Positions 47,701 through 62,700 of a DNA stretch of 64,000 nt are shown here, one piece after another. The notes below the pieces were generated by a model, which was not told the DNA's origin, searched no databases, and was given only the letters and a program-made list of their open reading frames with translations. The stretch is from Takakia lepidozioides (lineage: Eukaryota; Streptophyta; Takakiopsida; Takakiales; Takakiaceae). The position numbers and the translations under genes are program-made. The number at the start of each line of letters is the position of its first letter. Position 1 is the first letter of the stretch. The stretch lies in contig CM060733.1 in the NCBI GenBank assembly GCA_030704615.1, positions 38,378,001-38,442,000 of the forward strand. Direction: 5' to 3'.

Positions 47701-50700
47701 AACATCAACTGTCCACCCATTTGTGTCAGTTGCCAATTAGACCTAATATCTCAAATGTTGTCAAGAATATGTTTTACTTTTATACTCTCAAAATACTTAA
47801 ATGCTAGTTTACAATCATAATCATTGGTATTTTATTTTTTATAAATTTGAATTTGATTGATGAAGTAAAAGATACAGAACGTGGAATATATTGAACATTG
47901 TATTAAAAGTTGAACGAATTACAAACCTGACTGTCTTTGCTGAAGTTTGTTGCTATTGTTTGAAAAGCACATGCATACCTTGATGCTTCAGCTCCAGAGG
48001 AATCAAGAAGTAGGACTGCAAATCCACAGAACTGGTATGTATTATGTCAACATAGTTGACATTTTCAGCTATAAACTATCTTGGTAATAAATTAATGGAT
48101 ATTTTAAGCCTAAAGGTCTAACTTCCTACATTTCTCTTGTGTTGAGCAGTAGGCTCTGTAAAGTCACTGGACGTTAAAGTAACTTTATCTTTATCTCTCC
48201 AGTTGACCTTCAATAAAAACAAATCATGTATGGCAATTGCCCTAGACCCATTGGGTCGGGTCGCCCAAAGATTACGACATGGGAATAGGCTGATATCTAT
48301 ACGCCTTGCCCACTGGTAGAATATTGGGCGGCAGTGCTAGCATCAAAGGGGAGGGGGCATGACCCCTTCTTCAAAGGGCTGGTCCAATTGAGCCCTAAGA
48401 AATAAGTGGGCAGTGCAAAATCAGAGGTCTTATACTAGACCGAGGTCGCAGTGTTGGAATCACTAGAGTCGTCCTCTCGTTGTCCAACGTACTTGACATT
48501 GGTATAATTCAGTTTTCTAAACAACACACCCAATGTTGTCCCAAAATAAAAAGGAGGCAAACTGTAGTTAGCCAACATCATGAGACGTGTCTGTGGATTT
48601 TAACTACTTTGCTTAATCATTTAGGAAATTCAAACAGATTTACAATTTGTTTCTTTACTTCTTTGCAAAGGTTGCAAAAACTTTTGAGTCTTTTCATGCT
48701 CACAATTTTTTTTATAAATTTCCAGTTTATTTGGAAAAATACCAACGAAATATAGTTACATGACTCAACAAGTAGATCATAAATAATTTCTAATTATGAT
48801 GAATAAATGGTGGCCAGAGGTACAGATTTTGTAGTCAAGTAGGAACAAAACTAGAGACTAGTTTTGGGGTTTAACATATGAATGTGACCTGAGCATAAAC
48901 GTTTCGTTCCAAGAGAATCACCACTTGTAATATCGAATAAGAGAGTTCGTTCTTTGCCGACCTCAAGAGCTACGCGTTGCTCCTTTGACATACAAGAAAA
49001 TTTATTTGCGAATATACCCACATGATTGAGTTTGTGGAGACATGTTGTTATATTATTAAGAATGACTATAGTAGTATAAAAGGTGAGTCATTAGGTAATG
49101 GCTCTTCCTAATTGATGAGATATGTTGGTAGCAAAGATTACATAATTAGGTAATTTGAAAGCAATAAATACAAGTTATTGTCCCTCCAATATGCTTCTAT
49201 AATCCCTACATATGCAATGTTGGTGAGGTGCATTTGTCCAAATGTGATCTCACTAAGAACCATTGTAGTACTCATAATTGTGCATTGGAGCGCAATGAAG
49301 AGAAGTCATAAATTTTATAATGGTTTTGTTGAGTCACAAAGAATTATTCTGTACAATATCTACATTAAAATCTCATAATATTATTTTTGAATAAAGTAAA
49401 AAATACAAATTATTTTATTTTGTGCTTAAATTTAGAGAAAGAACGAAAGGAACGAAATTGAAAAGAGAGGGATTACAAGAGAAAAAAATGACCTCGGAGA
49501 TTTACAGTTTATAGGATGCAATAAAATTCATAATATTTGGATGTGAAAAACTGGCGAGGTTACTCTGAAAGAGGTTATTTTTTCCTCTCACTATAACTAA
49601 GGGGCCTGATTTGTGAGCTGTCGTTCCCAGGTGTTCCAAAAACAATTAAAAAAATTAAAAACCAAAAAAAAACTTTACTTTAGGGGTTTTATTTTTTATC
49701 CCCAAATAATAAATAATAAAATTTACCCCAAATAATAAAATTCACCAATGCCTCTGTCGCTGTTCTCTACATAAAACCAAAAAAAAAGGATAAAAACTAT
49801 TAAATGATATTATATATGACCTATGACAAATAAAATCTTAAAGTTCCACTAAACTATAAGTTATAATAATATAATAATGTAATCTTAATCGTAATAAAAA
49901 TCAAGCAATAGCAAATGGTATCATGGATCTAAAGGGATATAAAAGGGACCTAAGATCTGAGAAAAACGTGGATGTTAATGCACCAACATATATTAATATT
50001 GTGGTAAGCAAGCAAACATGTTTTGGAATGACTCCCGGAAACACCAACGAAGCATCTTTTAAGCAAAACTACTAAAAGTAACCAATACAAGAGAAAGAGA
50101 AAAGATAAAATTAAACTTAAACTTTAAATTGGATATTATTGCGATGAATATACATATACAGATATAATCAAAATTCATAATTAATAATAATCTGAGATAA
50201 GTAATTAGAGAATTCAAAAAGATGTGCATTCTATATAGGTTTTATTGGGGAATATGTAACAACGACTTATATCTTTTTAACTTTGATGCAGTAATAGTGA
50301 TTGGATAACACCCCCCAAGGATACTATATTTCAATAAATCTTATTATCTGGAATGTCGTACTTAATTATTTACAGGTCAAATGTTTGAAAACCAATCATT
50401 GTAATTCCATTAGACATCATTTACAAGCCAAGCCAATTCGCTATGTAATCATTTGTTCTACATTGAAGGCTGAGAGGATGTTGGTTGATGAGATTTTAAA
50501 AAGATGTTTTTTTATTATAAAAATCATTTAAACGATTATCTTAGCAGAAATATAAATCACGTTTTGTAAATATTTATTAAATAGTAAGAATTTTTTAAAT
50601 TTCTATTTATATGCAAGAAATAGATCATTTAAAGTCCAATATGTATGGTTGAAAACTATACAAATTTGAGATAAAAAATATTTGTTAACTGTCTTGTATT

Positions 50701-53700
50701 TAACAACCCCTGAATTATATTAAACAGTTTGATAATGTCAAAAAATGTAATATAGATAAGATCTTTATTCATTATAGATGGGTGGAATTATCATCATAGG
50801 AAATTGTCACTACTGCATGTATACATATTCTATACTATTCCAAGTCATTACTATTGGACTCACATTCTTTAGTTTTTGTGTGGGCCAATAATATTATAAC
50901 TAGCTCATATTGTACTGTGGAAGTTGGAGCGAGTAGAGGAGCACCCTATAAAAAGTACTACACAAATAGAGTTTAGAGCAGATTAATGTTCAACTACAAA
51001 CATTCTTCAATTATTAATATTTCTGTAGATAAATTCATATCACTCTAATATGTTGATATGGAAGAATTGGTGATATAAACTTTGAATCACTAGCGTTATT
51101 TTTTTCATGACTGACAGATTTAGTTCGTCACCTTGCCAAATTGAAATGATATAATCACCAAAAGCTACAGCATCTGAATGGCACATAGTAATACAATATG
51201 TATGATCAGCCAATGAGGTTTGTCTTGAAAAAAACTAAAAAAGTATGTCATTATATTCAAATTACATAGGGCCCGAAAGGTGCAATTTGAATGTTTAGTG
51301 CTAAGTCTAAGAAAATATTTCGCTCTGCATTGCCAAGACAATTGATAGCATGTATATCATATACATCAAGTTCATAACAGAGAGCTGGTGAGTATCACTA
51401 GCATGTTGAATTTCAGTATAGTCCAGAGTGTAGACAAGGGCCACTTGGGCAATCATTCAAATACTCTATGTAATCATGACATCAATTCTTACTAAACTCA
51501 TGCTCCTAGAGTAATGGATAAGTTCTTTCTCTTTGTGAATACAATCTTCAATCCTCCCATGGACCATCTTAATTGATCTCTAAACTGACATGGTGGTCAT
51601 ACAAGAAATGCATATGTGTAGATGAACTCAATCAGCTATGAGAGGTCTGAGGGGGCTATGGGGTCGCGAGAAAATTTGCGATTTAGAGTTGCAATCTAAA
51701 AATACTTGTTTTAAGGCGGGCTAAGATGTATGACCCCTCAGCCCAAAACCAAAAGGTTTCATACTTCTTGCACATCACTTAATAGTGACAATGTCATCTT
51801 GTGCAATATACGCATGAAAACATTATGTATGTATGCATGATTGAGCGAATATACAAAGAAATAACAATACATCAACATGTGGAGGTGGACCTATGCAAGT
51901 GCGTGATTTATAGCACACTTCATAGGAAGGAACCCCATCATCCCACGAGAGAGGTTTTCTCTACGGGTAAAAGATTTGAACAATTTATGGCTAGCATAGA
52001 GAGTAGTTACAACATTCATACCCATAAGTAGGCTGGACGAATAATAGTCTACTTTTGCCACATGTTATACGACCCCAAGATAAGGAATTACTCTCATTAT
52101 AAATCCCCGTCTCCATTGTTACTATCTATCAAATGTCCGAGAATCCAGATCTTAGAATTGATTCGATGTGATGGTTGCGATAAGTGATTCCGTGCATATT
52201 TTATAGCATAGGACTCGGCCCTGATCTATGGCATGGGGCTATAAACTGGAAACGCCCGTAGTGTAATTTGATATCTAATGGTCGTAATCAAAAGTAGCAC
52301 ACTGCATCCAAATAGCTCTTCAAGATCTTCAATCAAATCTTATAAGTACGCACATTTGGGAAACTCTTTCGCACTTAACATGTTGATAAGTCTTCAGCTT
52401 ATGATTATTTCATTGTTGCTCATGCATTAAGAGCCATATGTTTGAGCTTTTTGTCTTTGCAATAGGTGGTCATTGGTTCCAATTCTGGTGTTTTGAATCT
52501 AAACTAGCTTAGACCCAAGATTAAATAATGCTAAAAGAGAAACCTCTACATTATCAATCTATCCCCCTTTCAAATGCTCAATTATGTATAACTATGGACT
52601 TGTAAAGAAGCACCGAGCCCTCAACGGTGGGACCCTTCTAGAAGGTTGCCTCCGCCACAAGTACACTTCTCCAAGCCTGCTGGGTCCCACTGCTCCACCA
52701 TCCATGTATTAATGTCCATGGCATGGGGTGCGCAGTTTTCCGGGCCCTTTCTGAGCCTTTTTCTTAGCCTTAATACAGGCTTTTCCCGTTCCCTGTAGGC
52801 CCTTACTTCATTCCAGGACCACTCTCTAATCCCCACACCCCCTTTCAAACCTGGGCCCTTATTCAAATCGAAACTTCGTGGGATAGATTTCAAAGATAGC
52901 ATATTCGGGTTTGGCTTGTCAGAGGAGATAGCATGAAGAGGATTGCACTCACCAATTCTCTAGGTTCGGCTCCTTTATAGCTAAGATAAAATACAGTTTT
53001 TTAGAAACTATGGAATATTATTTGAGATTATTAAGATTAAAGCTGAGATTTAATCTGTAGTTTTTTAAAAGAAATCCAGGGAATAATGGTGAGATTCCGA
53101 ACATTAGTTTCAAGAATAAATTATAGATATACATTATAATCTACTTTAGGACATTTGATCTGAAATTACATGCAACTTCATCTAGGAACTTAAGCTAGAA
53201 ATGTTATGTATTGTAAAACTAATTAGATGATTCCGTCCCTCACAAAAACTGTGTTGTTGTGAGATTGAACAAAGATGAATATCAAATTGAGGACTAGAAA
53301 CTCACATTTTTCATATTCTACCTGTAGACAACAAATTGGGTCCTTATTCTATACTACATTGAATGCTAATCATTCTTGTTATTTTGCATTCTCCAAATTC
53401 ATAATTTAGATTGTCTCAATTGGTGTATAGGAAAACTCTTGTAAAAAATTACCATATAAGTTTGCACAAATGGAACTCAGACTTATAATTACGACAACCA
53501 TCATATGCATATCACCTAATTAGTAATGTAATACCAAGGGTAATTGGGCAAAATAGGATTAGACATGATTTTTTTATGGGTCTCAAAAAGTATGTCATAT
53601 AGTATCATATGACAAGGATTCAATTTTGTGATGCTAGGGAGAGCTTAAATATTCAATTGACATTGAATTTAGAGAAGAAATAAATAAATAAATAAATATT

Positions 53701-56700
53701 GTATGGCATTCCTAAAACATTGCAAAACTACAAACATGGGGGGATCACTAAGTATTATATGTCTATATAGTAAGGAGGTGTAAGTACCGAATTTTGGAGA
53801 TATAGTGTAACATGACCTATTATTACCTCCCTATGATAGTGCCAATGGGTTCAATCCAAACAAACTAATTACTAGATGTAGACTTAGGTTGGCACCATAA
53901 AATCCAGTGAATTGGGGTTTAGAGCTTTACTAGGTGACCGTTGCAAGATGTAGAATATAAATATGGGACATCCATGTAGTGTATATATATAATTTCAAAT
54001 ATTGACCTTGAAGGAATAAGGGGTCATGGGCTCCAGATACATAGACATGAGGGTGTGTCAATTATCATCTATTCTTTTAGCCACCCAAGCTGTTACCCCC
54101 TCGAGCACGAGCCTGTCTTTTGTAAGCCCCATCCAAAACCAGACATACCCTCATGGATGACGGTAAATCTCTCATTTGACAAACATCCTCAAGGATGAAC
54201 AATATGAAAATGATCCTACCTACTTCATGCACCTCTTGTAAAAATTTCAGAAGATTTGACCGTCTAATTATGAAGATTGTAACAAAAATGTTAGGCCCAA
54301 TTTTCTGCCATTCTCCATTGTCACAGTGAAAGATTGGTTTGACTAAGCAGTGTCCACCCAAAAATCAAGAGCCAAATTCCAAAAATTCACAATGGTTGCT
54401 TTGTATGGGAAAACCCGGGGAGGGCGGTAGGGGTAAAAATGGCCATGTCTATCATGGGACCCCCAGATCACCCCAAATGTGTTCCAATTTTTTGAGGGAA
54501 GAAAAATTCCTCTGGTCATGTTATTACTAGCCTTCATAGTCATAACCCCGAAAAAAAAAGAAACAATTCTAAGTTGTTGACAGATAGAGATTGCTGAAAG
54601 ACCAATTTCCGACTTGAATTGCTTAAGCAGGTAGAGAATTTCGGCCAAGAGAAAAGGGACACGTCATCGAATTCAATGAACTAAGGGGGGGCCGGATGTC
54701 GAACACCCCCTAATGGCCGAGTTTCACTGGCACCAGTCGCCGACAAATGCCCACACCCACCCAATTGGCCCTGCCATGTCATTATGAAGTCAACCATATT
54801 TGAGGACCTCAAACCATGGGATCTTCGGTACTACCCATGGCGCTCAAAAATCTTGACAGCAGTCCTTTAGGTTTTGTAGGGTGCAATCAATTCACAAGGG
54901 GGCGCGGAATCTAATAAGCTACATTTTGCATTTCGGGCTCGATTTCATCCGACTTCATCTGCGGGTTTTTCATCCATTTGAGGTCTCGCCACGACCCGTT
55001 GGTGTCCTCTTAGGAATTAAAAAATGGTAAATATATGGGATTTTTGGTTGAAAACCTTTCCTTTATCCATCGTTGACGGTTAGAAGTAGATTGTATGCTA
55101 TTTAATAATAATAAAAATAACAGTTTTAAGTTAAACATGCTCTGCCTACATGACTATGTATTCGTTAAGGTAATTCTATATCTTAGAGTCTTACCGGTGG
55201 ATCTTTTATTCCTGCTGAGCAATTGGTCACCTGTAAATCAACAATTTTTTTAGAATATGTGATAACTTCCGTGGTTGCATACTATGATGAAAATCAAAAA
55301 TCAAAAGGGGGCCGAGGCCTTGTAAATCATATGAAGATAAACATGGAAAAAATAACTATGCAAAGAGCCATGAGGGTAATATCCGACGATTGGGTAATAC
55401 TCTACCTAGCCTACCTTTGGCAAGCTAAAACTGCAGCACCAAGTTCCCTGAGAAAACTCAGTATGTTGTGTTGTGTACCAACTTAAAAAGAAATCTACTT
55501 GACTTTAACCTAAGATTTCTCACTATATTCTGTCACGATAAATAAATTGTCATAAACGAAGTTTATTGTTTTTCAGCTTAACCCTTGAGTTCCCAAGCGA
55601 CCTGAATCGGGTCACTTTGAATTTGCAGTTCGACCTAATTTTTGCAGATCTAATCTGATGGGGCCCACTCCTGAAGCTTTAATGACAAGGGATTTGTCTC
55701 GAGTATGATGCAAAAAAAAAAAAACAAAAAAAAACAAAAGCTACGATCTACAAAAAAATATCTTAGATCCTTCATTTATGTTTTGGGCCTGAAAAGGGCT
55801 TGACCGCTGACGTGGCAGGTAAACAAGCCCAAAACAGATTGCACTCCAAAGGCCATTTTTGGCAGAAAATTAGCAATTTTGGAAAAAGCGCTTCACCTTG
55901 TGGTGTGTGAGCATTACATACACACATCCACCATTGGCTTTTAAAAAATTTGTAGAAAAAAAAGTACTTCATTTGGAGGCACATTTTCTCTCGTCAATTT
56001 TGAGATTTCAACCCCCATGTAATTGCATGCAAAGCAACCATAGGTGAGAAAATCAGTTGGACCTGCAATTTAGTGGGGTCATAGCCACTCCACTATTGAT
56101 TTGGAAATGGTGGGTCTTGGGGCAAGCAAAATTGGATAAAGCTAGGTTTTGATTTGGTCAAACCAATTTCTTTCTCACTTTTTCTTTGGGACCTGATATT
56201 TGAGGTCCTCGCCAACGTTATAATCTCACAATTTCCACGGTGGACTTGGGCTCATTTTTTGGTATGTCATGCATAAATGAGCTGGGCCCATTGCTATAAG
56301 GCTGGAATCTCCTGATGATTTTTGGTAGGTTTCTAGGGGCAATTTACTGCAGCTGGGTACCCAAAATTGGTAAAAAGTAAAAAAAAAGGCTTGGGAACTT
56401 AATGGTTAAACCAATTTGACGTGACTTTCTTACAAGTTCTTGTTCTAAATTTGTCACAGTTTAAATGGGTAATGGATTAGGTACTGAAATAAATACCCTC
56501 ACTCCAAATTCTGCAGGAAGTGTCCCTGTATTCTCCACTGAGACGGACATTTTCCCATATCTGGAGGCTGCCTCAAAATTTTGCACTTCTGCTTTTTTAA
56601 TTTTACCTTGAGCTCTGTTAACATAAAGATTTTAACAATGATATATGCATAAGGCTTGAGATTATAAAATAAAAAGGACATTCAAGTAAGCAAAGAGGTA

Positions 56701-59700
56701 TATTATACATGAATTACATATAATTTTGAGGTAAACAGTTCTTAATAATAACAACTGTTGGACGATCTATCACAACATAAACAGAGGTATGACTTGGTGG
56801 AAAGACATCTTGTGCATTGGCCTATGTGTCTAGGGCTCAAACCCTTGTGACATGTACTTTCACCGGATTTAGGCAACGTGGACTCCTCTTAGAGGCCCCC
56901 GTCAAATCCTTCCCACCCCCTCTTACCTTGGACTCAATATTAAGTATTTCAAAATGCAAGATTTTTGTGTATAATGGTGAGTAGTCTAATGGTAAGATCG
57001 TAGTGATGGTATCTGAGATGTGTGGCATTCAATTTTTGGTAGTGGTAGTGTCACCCCATCTTGTGTGGTTCACGGACGTTTGGTGTAACTTCCTCTTAGT
57101 ACATTTAAAACTTAGTCAAAAAATTTCATGATCCACCAAGTGGGAGTCACACAATTGGAGTGACACTCCTTTTCATGTCATCCTAGTATCATGTTACCCA
57201 ATCTGTGTTACTCTCAAGAGGGGGTGTCGAAGAACTGGTATGCCAAAAACCGACATACTGTGTTGTCAAAGATTGCCATGTGTACATTAAGTTCCTACAT
57301 TAAAGTTCTGAAGGAGGATTTATTTCCCCCCTCATGGCCCAGTTATTGGGGTTGGAACAAGGAATAAAATTAGAAGTAAAAATACTAAATATAATTTTAT
57401 ACACATTCCAAAATATATATGCATAATTATATGAAATATATATAAATAGTTTTAAGGTAATGATGTCATCACTTGTTTTGAATCCACGTTAGAGATGCAG
57501 CATTAACTTCTAATGTAATTACAGATGTCATTTGGGCACGTCCTTGAAAACGGATATTGATATTCTCTTTTCCAGGTGCACTGCTCTGTAATTTTCACAA
57601 CATTCATGGATATTGTATATTATAAAAAGTTTTATAGTACATCATAACACAGTTTTACAAGTATAGCTGATATGTATTTGCAGAGACAAATCTGTACATT
57701 GGAGACTGTAGAATACATAAATTGCTCTTTAAGAAGATCATTACTATAGTAATCTATAAATGAATTAAGATAGTAATATTTTACCAAAAAGCATTATATT
57801 GCTAGAATATATTGAGATCATGAGACTCTTTTCTTACAATTTTATTTTCTATTCTAATTCTCATTTGTTGTGTTATAATATGTGATTACACAAAGCGGGT
57901 TTGGGTATACTTTTGTAAAATACAGTAATAACATTTTTAGATTAAAATTTACTAAATATTATAAAGTTGCATACAACTTACATTGTGCCATGTACTAGCT
58001 TGTCCAAATTTAGTGACTGCATATTTTGGTGTTGGTGGCTGTTTGCGCAAGAGTTGTTCGTCCTCCTTCAAAATGTTTGATGTTGTAATTTTAAGATTTA
58101 TATTTAAAATTATAATATGATACATAATACATTAAAGATGTATTATATATTTTATGTTGTTAAAATAAATAAATAAACCTGAAATATAGTTTTTTAAGCA
58201 AAAAGTATGAAAGTTTACCTTTGCATAATCGATAAGTTGGTTTGATAGACATGCTTTGGCCTCCATTCGGCATTTGTCAAATTGCCTTTTAAAAGGTGTA
58301 TATGAAACACCAATTTTATTACAGGTTAATCCAGAGCTATCATATTTATCTTTAGTAAGTGTCAGCCATGTGTTAAGGTTGGTCGAAAGTTTCAAATTCT
58401 GTTTCAAAAATGTAATAAATGTTTGGGATAAATACAGTACTGTAAGTTAGAGAATATCAAACCTATGAGAGTACTTGATAATTACTTGAAGCTCATACTA
58501 CATTGGATAAGAAACTTTTGATTATTAAATTTCACACCAAGAAACTCACATACTAGGACGGAAACCTAAGTTCTTGTTTTTTGATTAGCTGAACACCTAT
58601 ATTTGTTGGTTGAACAAGATACTACTCAAATATGAACTAATGGTCATATTTGTACTTAAACCTCAACCCTCAAAATTCAGCAAAGAAAGTATACAATAAA
58701 GAAAATTTTACTCCAAGTATCTAAATTTTAATCTCAATGTCAACCTCATTTAACAATACGAACGTTTTTATTTGGTGGATTTCGAATAGTTTTTGGGAAG
58801 CCTAAATCGTCGGCAATGTCCCACCTCTGCCTTCATGGCCTTCTACCAGGTTATTTTTTCTTGGGTTGTTACATTCCTATTTTATCAATAAATTTAAGGT
58901 CCTCTGTCCCCTTTCTTTTTAAGAAAAAAGAAAAGAAAAAATCGTCCATATTTATCTCTTTAGTGTTTTCTTAAGCAACACCAGACAGCATGGGATGGGC
59001 AGCTCCATTGTCTCTCTTAGAGACAATGATGGAATCTCATCATCTCTTCCTAATGTTGTGACTTCTATTGCTTATTTCCAAAATCTTTTTGGCCCAAGGC
59101 CACACGGAAGTGGTCTCGCGTGCTCGGGAACAAGCATTGGAGGCTATTCCTTGTTTACCATCCGCTCGAGATGAGGACTTGCTTAACGTCCCCTTTTATA
59201 AGGAAGAGATCAGTGTAGCGATGGAAAGTTTGAGCACGGCCAATCTTCTGCTGATGACCTCACACCCATTGGCAAAACCCAAGTCCCTACTTCCTGGGCT
59301 GATGGACATCAAGATTAGTGATTGATGCTCGGGGAAAGTTAACCCCCTTGCCCTCCCTGGGTGTGGAAGATACGTGGATCTTTCATGTCAATTCCCTATG
59401 TTTCCCTCTTGCGGCGCTTCAATTTGATCTTGGTGAATGGATATGGATGGACAAGAATCACACTGTTTTATTTGGTTATATGGCTAATTAGCTTGGTTAG
59501 TCCTTGTTGCGTCCTCCTCATGCCAGCACTAGTTGGAAATGGAACAAGCTGTGGCCCTTTGGGCTCTCAGCCAGCATATGGCCCACGATATGGAAAGATG
59601 TTTGGAGGAAAGAAAAGGGGGCCATAATCAGTGTCTTCCTTTAGAAGATCCTTAATGTACATGATCCTTCATGTGGCTCTAGTTCTCCTAACTCTCCCCT

Positions 59701-62700
59701 TTGTAAAAAATGTTCATCTTTTGCTAACGACACCATTGAGCATTGCCTGTTACTTTGCCTAAGGGCTCGGGCAGTTTGGCACCTGGTCTTTTTGTTTCAT
59801 TCCAGGTGGGCTGTTTACTCCTAGTCATGATTCGCAGCTCCTGCTGCTCAATATTCACAGGGGTAAACTATGGTGTTCCTCCCCCATTTGGGATGTCTTC
59901 GTGCTCATGCTCTTTCGCATCTTTGGAAAACTCGATGTGCTTTTATCTATGAACCCTCATAGGCCGATATCCCCTTAGAGCCTGTATCCATGTAGACCCG
60001 ACCCCTTCCAATGACATCATCGTTGGAATGGGTTTGACCAAGGGCTCGACCGTTGACTTGGCGACGGGTCTGTCTATATAGCCACCCGATCTCCCAAGAC
60101 GAGCCGGTTACATTGCCGGTCTCCTTCTTCCACGTGTGCTTCACACATGACAGTCAAAGGTCGGACCAATCTCCCAACTTCCAGCTTTTCACGTAGAGTT
60201 AGGAGATCAGACCCGAGATAGGGTTTGGGTCCGGGTTTTGCACATAGAAGTGCCCGACGGACATTCAACACCCGGTCATGACATCATCTTTTGGTCGGGT
60301 TTGACCACATGGACACCCAAGTTAGTTTGTCTGCATGGCCCTTCTTGGGTGGCCCTTCTTGGGTTACTTTTTCCCACTGCCTTTGCTTTTGTTATTTCTT
60401 GGCCTCGGCGGTTGTTGCATAGCTTCAGTCTCAGCTTTCTCCCTATTTAATTTGATTAAAAGGGCATCTATCCCTCTCTTTTTTAATTAAAAAATTAAAA
60501 TTAAATTAAGAAATTCACATCAATCACATAATAATACTATCTACACACTACTTATATGGGTGAAAATTTCTAATATGAGGAAGTGAGGGTACATGATGGT
60601 CAAAATGAAATACTTGAAAAATAGATGATATATACATACCTCATTAGGTACAGATATAAACCGATCACCCATATTTGGAAATGATGTATAAGGCGAGTAA
60701 TCTCCTTGTAATCTACCCAGAATGTTTTTATCTTGACTTAGAATCGTTGCACTTGCAGGAGTTAATAACAATGTCTCCTAAAACATTATATAAAAACTAT
60801 GTGAAAATATTGTTGATATAATTAACAGTAACATTAAATGTCAATAAACCATGAATTAAATAAGAAAATTATATCAATTGAATGCCATACAGATACATAG
60901 GTAGGTAGATACCTAGAATCTTGTTTTTCCTTACTTCAATTCTAGTTTTTGAACATGGTTTACAAATTATGATTGTTGTTATGCTAGCTTCAAGCCCCAT
61001 TACGAATGTGGCGATATGTCTAGAAATAGTTTTATAATGATTTATAATAATATAAAATAAATAATTTATGAATAGATACAAATGTTATAAAATAAATATT
61101 ATAATAAAATGATTAAAAATACATATATTAATTTTGTGAAAAGTAGCATACATGTAGTTGTAAACAAAATTAGAATGTATGTTAAAAAATGTATGTTAAA
61201 ATTGAATCTAATTTTAATATAGTATACTCGATCTTATATAGTGATACAATAATTTATAAATTTAGGTTAAATAATTTTGTAGCTTTCCTGACCATTGGTT
61301 CGCTATATCCGGTTCTGTTTCTGAAAATCTTGTCTATACTGATCTTTATAGTAAAATCAATTGTCGAATCTCCAAATTCATATGTAGCGTACCTGATCAA
61401 ATTTTATTTTTAAAGTAAAATAAATTTATCTAATGATTAAGATATTACTCTGCCTCCTGCACCTATGTCAAACCCCTCGAAATTCAGCCTATCCCAATGA
61501 GTAAGACAATGCAAGCTTGCATCAGAGTCCACCTAATTAAAAAGAGGGAATTAATATCATGGTGAACTGATTTTGTTCCACTGGCTTGTTTCTTTCTCAA
61601 CTCTTAAGGGCTCCCTGTAAATACTTAAAATTGTTTTCGTCTTTTCCGTTTGAAAAAATCATAACAGTATTTTTTTTAAGTGTTTGATTTAACGTGCAGC
61701 AAGTCTTAAACATTTCAACATTTTAATTGATTGAAAAAAGTCAGAACTCATAGCTTATTAAAACTAATTTGATAAATTAAAGATAATACAAAGAAAGAAA
61801 TGAAACGGATGTGTCCCTCAGCAAATAGTTCCACATGAAGTTATCATCTCGCTATAGGAAACCTTAACACATTGCAGTATATTTTGTTAACTTTCAAGTA
61901 TCATTTTAGAATGATATAATACTCATATAGTATACAGCATAAAAAACATCGAGAAAAAGAAGTAATTTGTAACATGTCTTATACACATATACATCTACGA
62001 GCTTAAATATATGCAATTTAAATTAGGTAATTAGATATGTTATATAGTTTATTTTGTAAACTTTTAGTATCATTTTAAGAATGATATAGTATACAACATA
62101 CAAAACATCTAGAAAAATAATAAATTTGTAACATGACTTATATAAACATATACATCCACGAGCTTAATTACATGTAATTTAAAGTGAGTAATATAAATAT
62201 TTATACTATAAATGTGATATATACGTATTTGACCAAATATAATAAACTCTGAGAATCACTATTTTGTGAGATTATAAAAATAAAAATACACTGATGAAGA
62301 TTCTTCCTTACCAGTGTGTACCCCATCTAAGACAAAATGCAGTTGATTTCGTGCTTTTATAGTTTGTTTTCCAGCCTCCGCCTGCCAACGAAAGCAAAAT
62401 TTGAATCTCATGGCATGGATATGTGCATTGTGGAGCCAGTGAAGGCTGTGCATAAGCAGAGACACGGCTTAAGGACGGTTAGATGCCCAATCTACCGAGT
62501 TGCGTCCTTTTCTCATTTGAGGACAAGAGGTCTAATGTTGGGCCTTTGACAAAGGGCATCCAAAACATGAATATGTCCGTCAATTGAACGGCACCCATAA
62601 TTCTTTCGAATCGCATACAATATATCACAGATCTTCATTAAGATGTTGCCTTGATTTGTTTTCCAGTTTGTCATTGAAAATCGCAGGGTGCATTCTGCCA

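Larger units (their letters stand above)
48032..55194. other. Long HAP2 intron(s) with repeat debris
   Basis: About 7.2 kb separates two placed HAP2 exons. It contains the duplicated exon piece, a GC-richer dispersed block (48240-48480), a probable Copia remnant (50380-50510), another GC-richer block (52600-52920) and a block at 54690-55030 related to 55560-56340. A missing short HAP2 exon should lie here, but I could not place it. Confidence 0.5.

Noticed and set aside
49506-49564. Candidate for the missing HAP2 exon (SNLASFSHPNIMNF...)
   Set aside because: Splice-like borders are present, but the length leaves phase 2 where phase 0 is needed.
52621-52902. 93-codon minus frame in the long HAP2 intron
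   Set aside because: It lies in a GC-richer block that looks like a dispersed repeat; no HAP2 similarity, no splice sites and no domain.
60925-61014. Minus-strand exon-like stretch ending ICKPCSKTRIE before the HAP2 exon 60640-60777
   Set aside because: The end phase fits, but the start phase does not match exon 61293-61392, which joins directly to 60640-60777 in phase with a family-like spacing.
61440-61548. Minus-strand exon-like stretch VDSDASLHCLTHWDRLNFEG in the HAP2 locus
   Set aside because: It looked like the HAP2 Cys-Leu-Trp segment. However, the phase does not fit either neighbour, the exon 61293-61392 joins perfectly without it, and the sequence resembles the SINE-like repeat.
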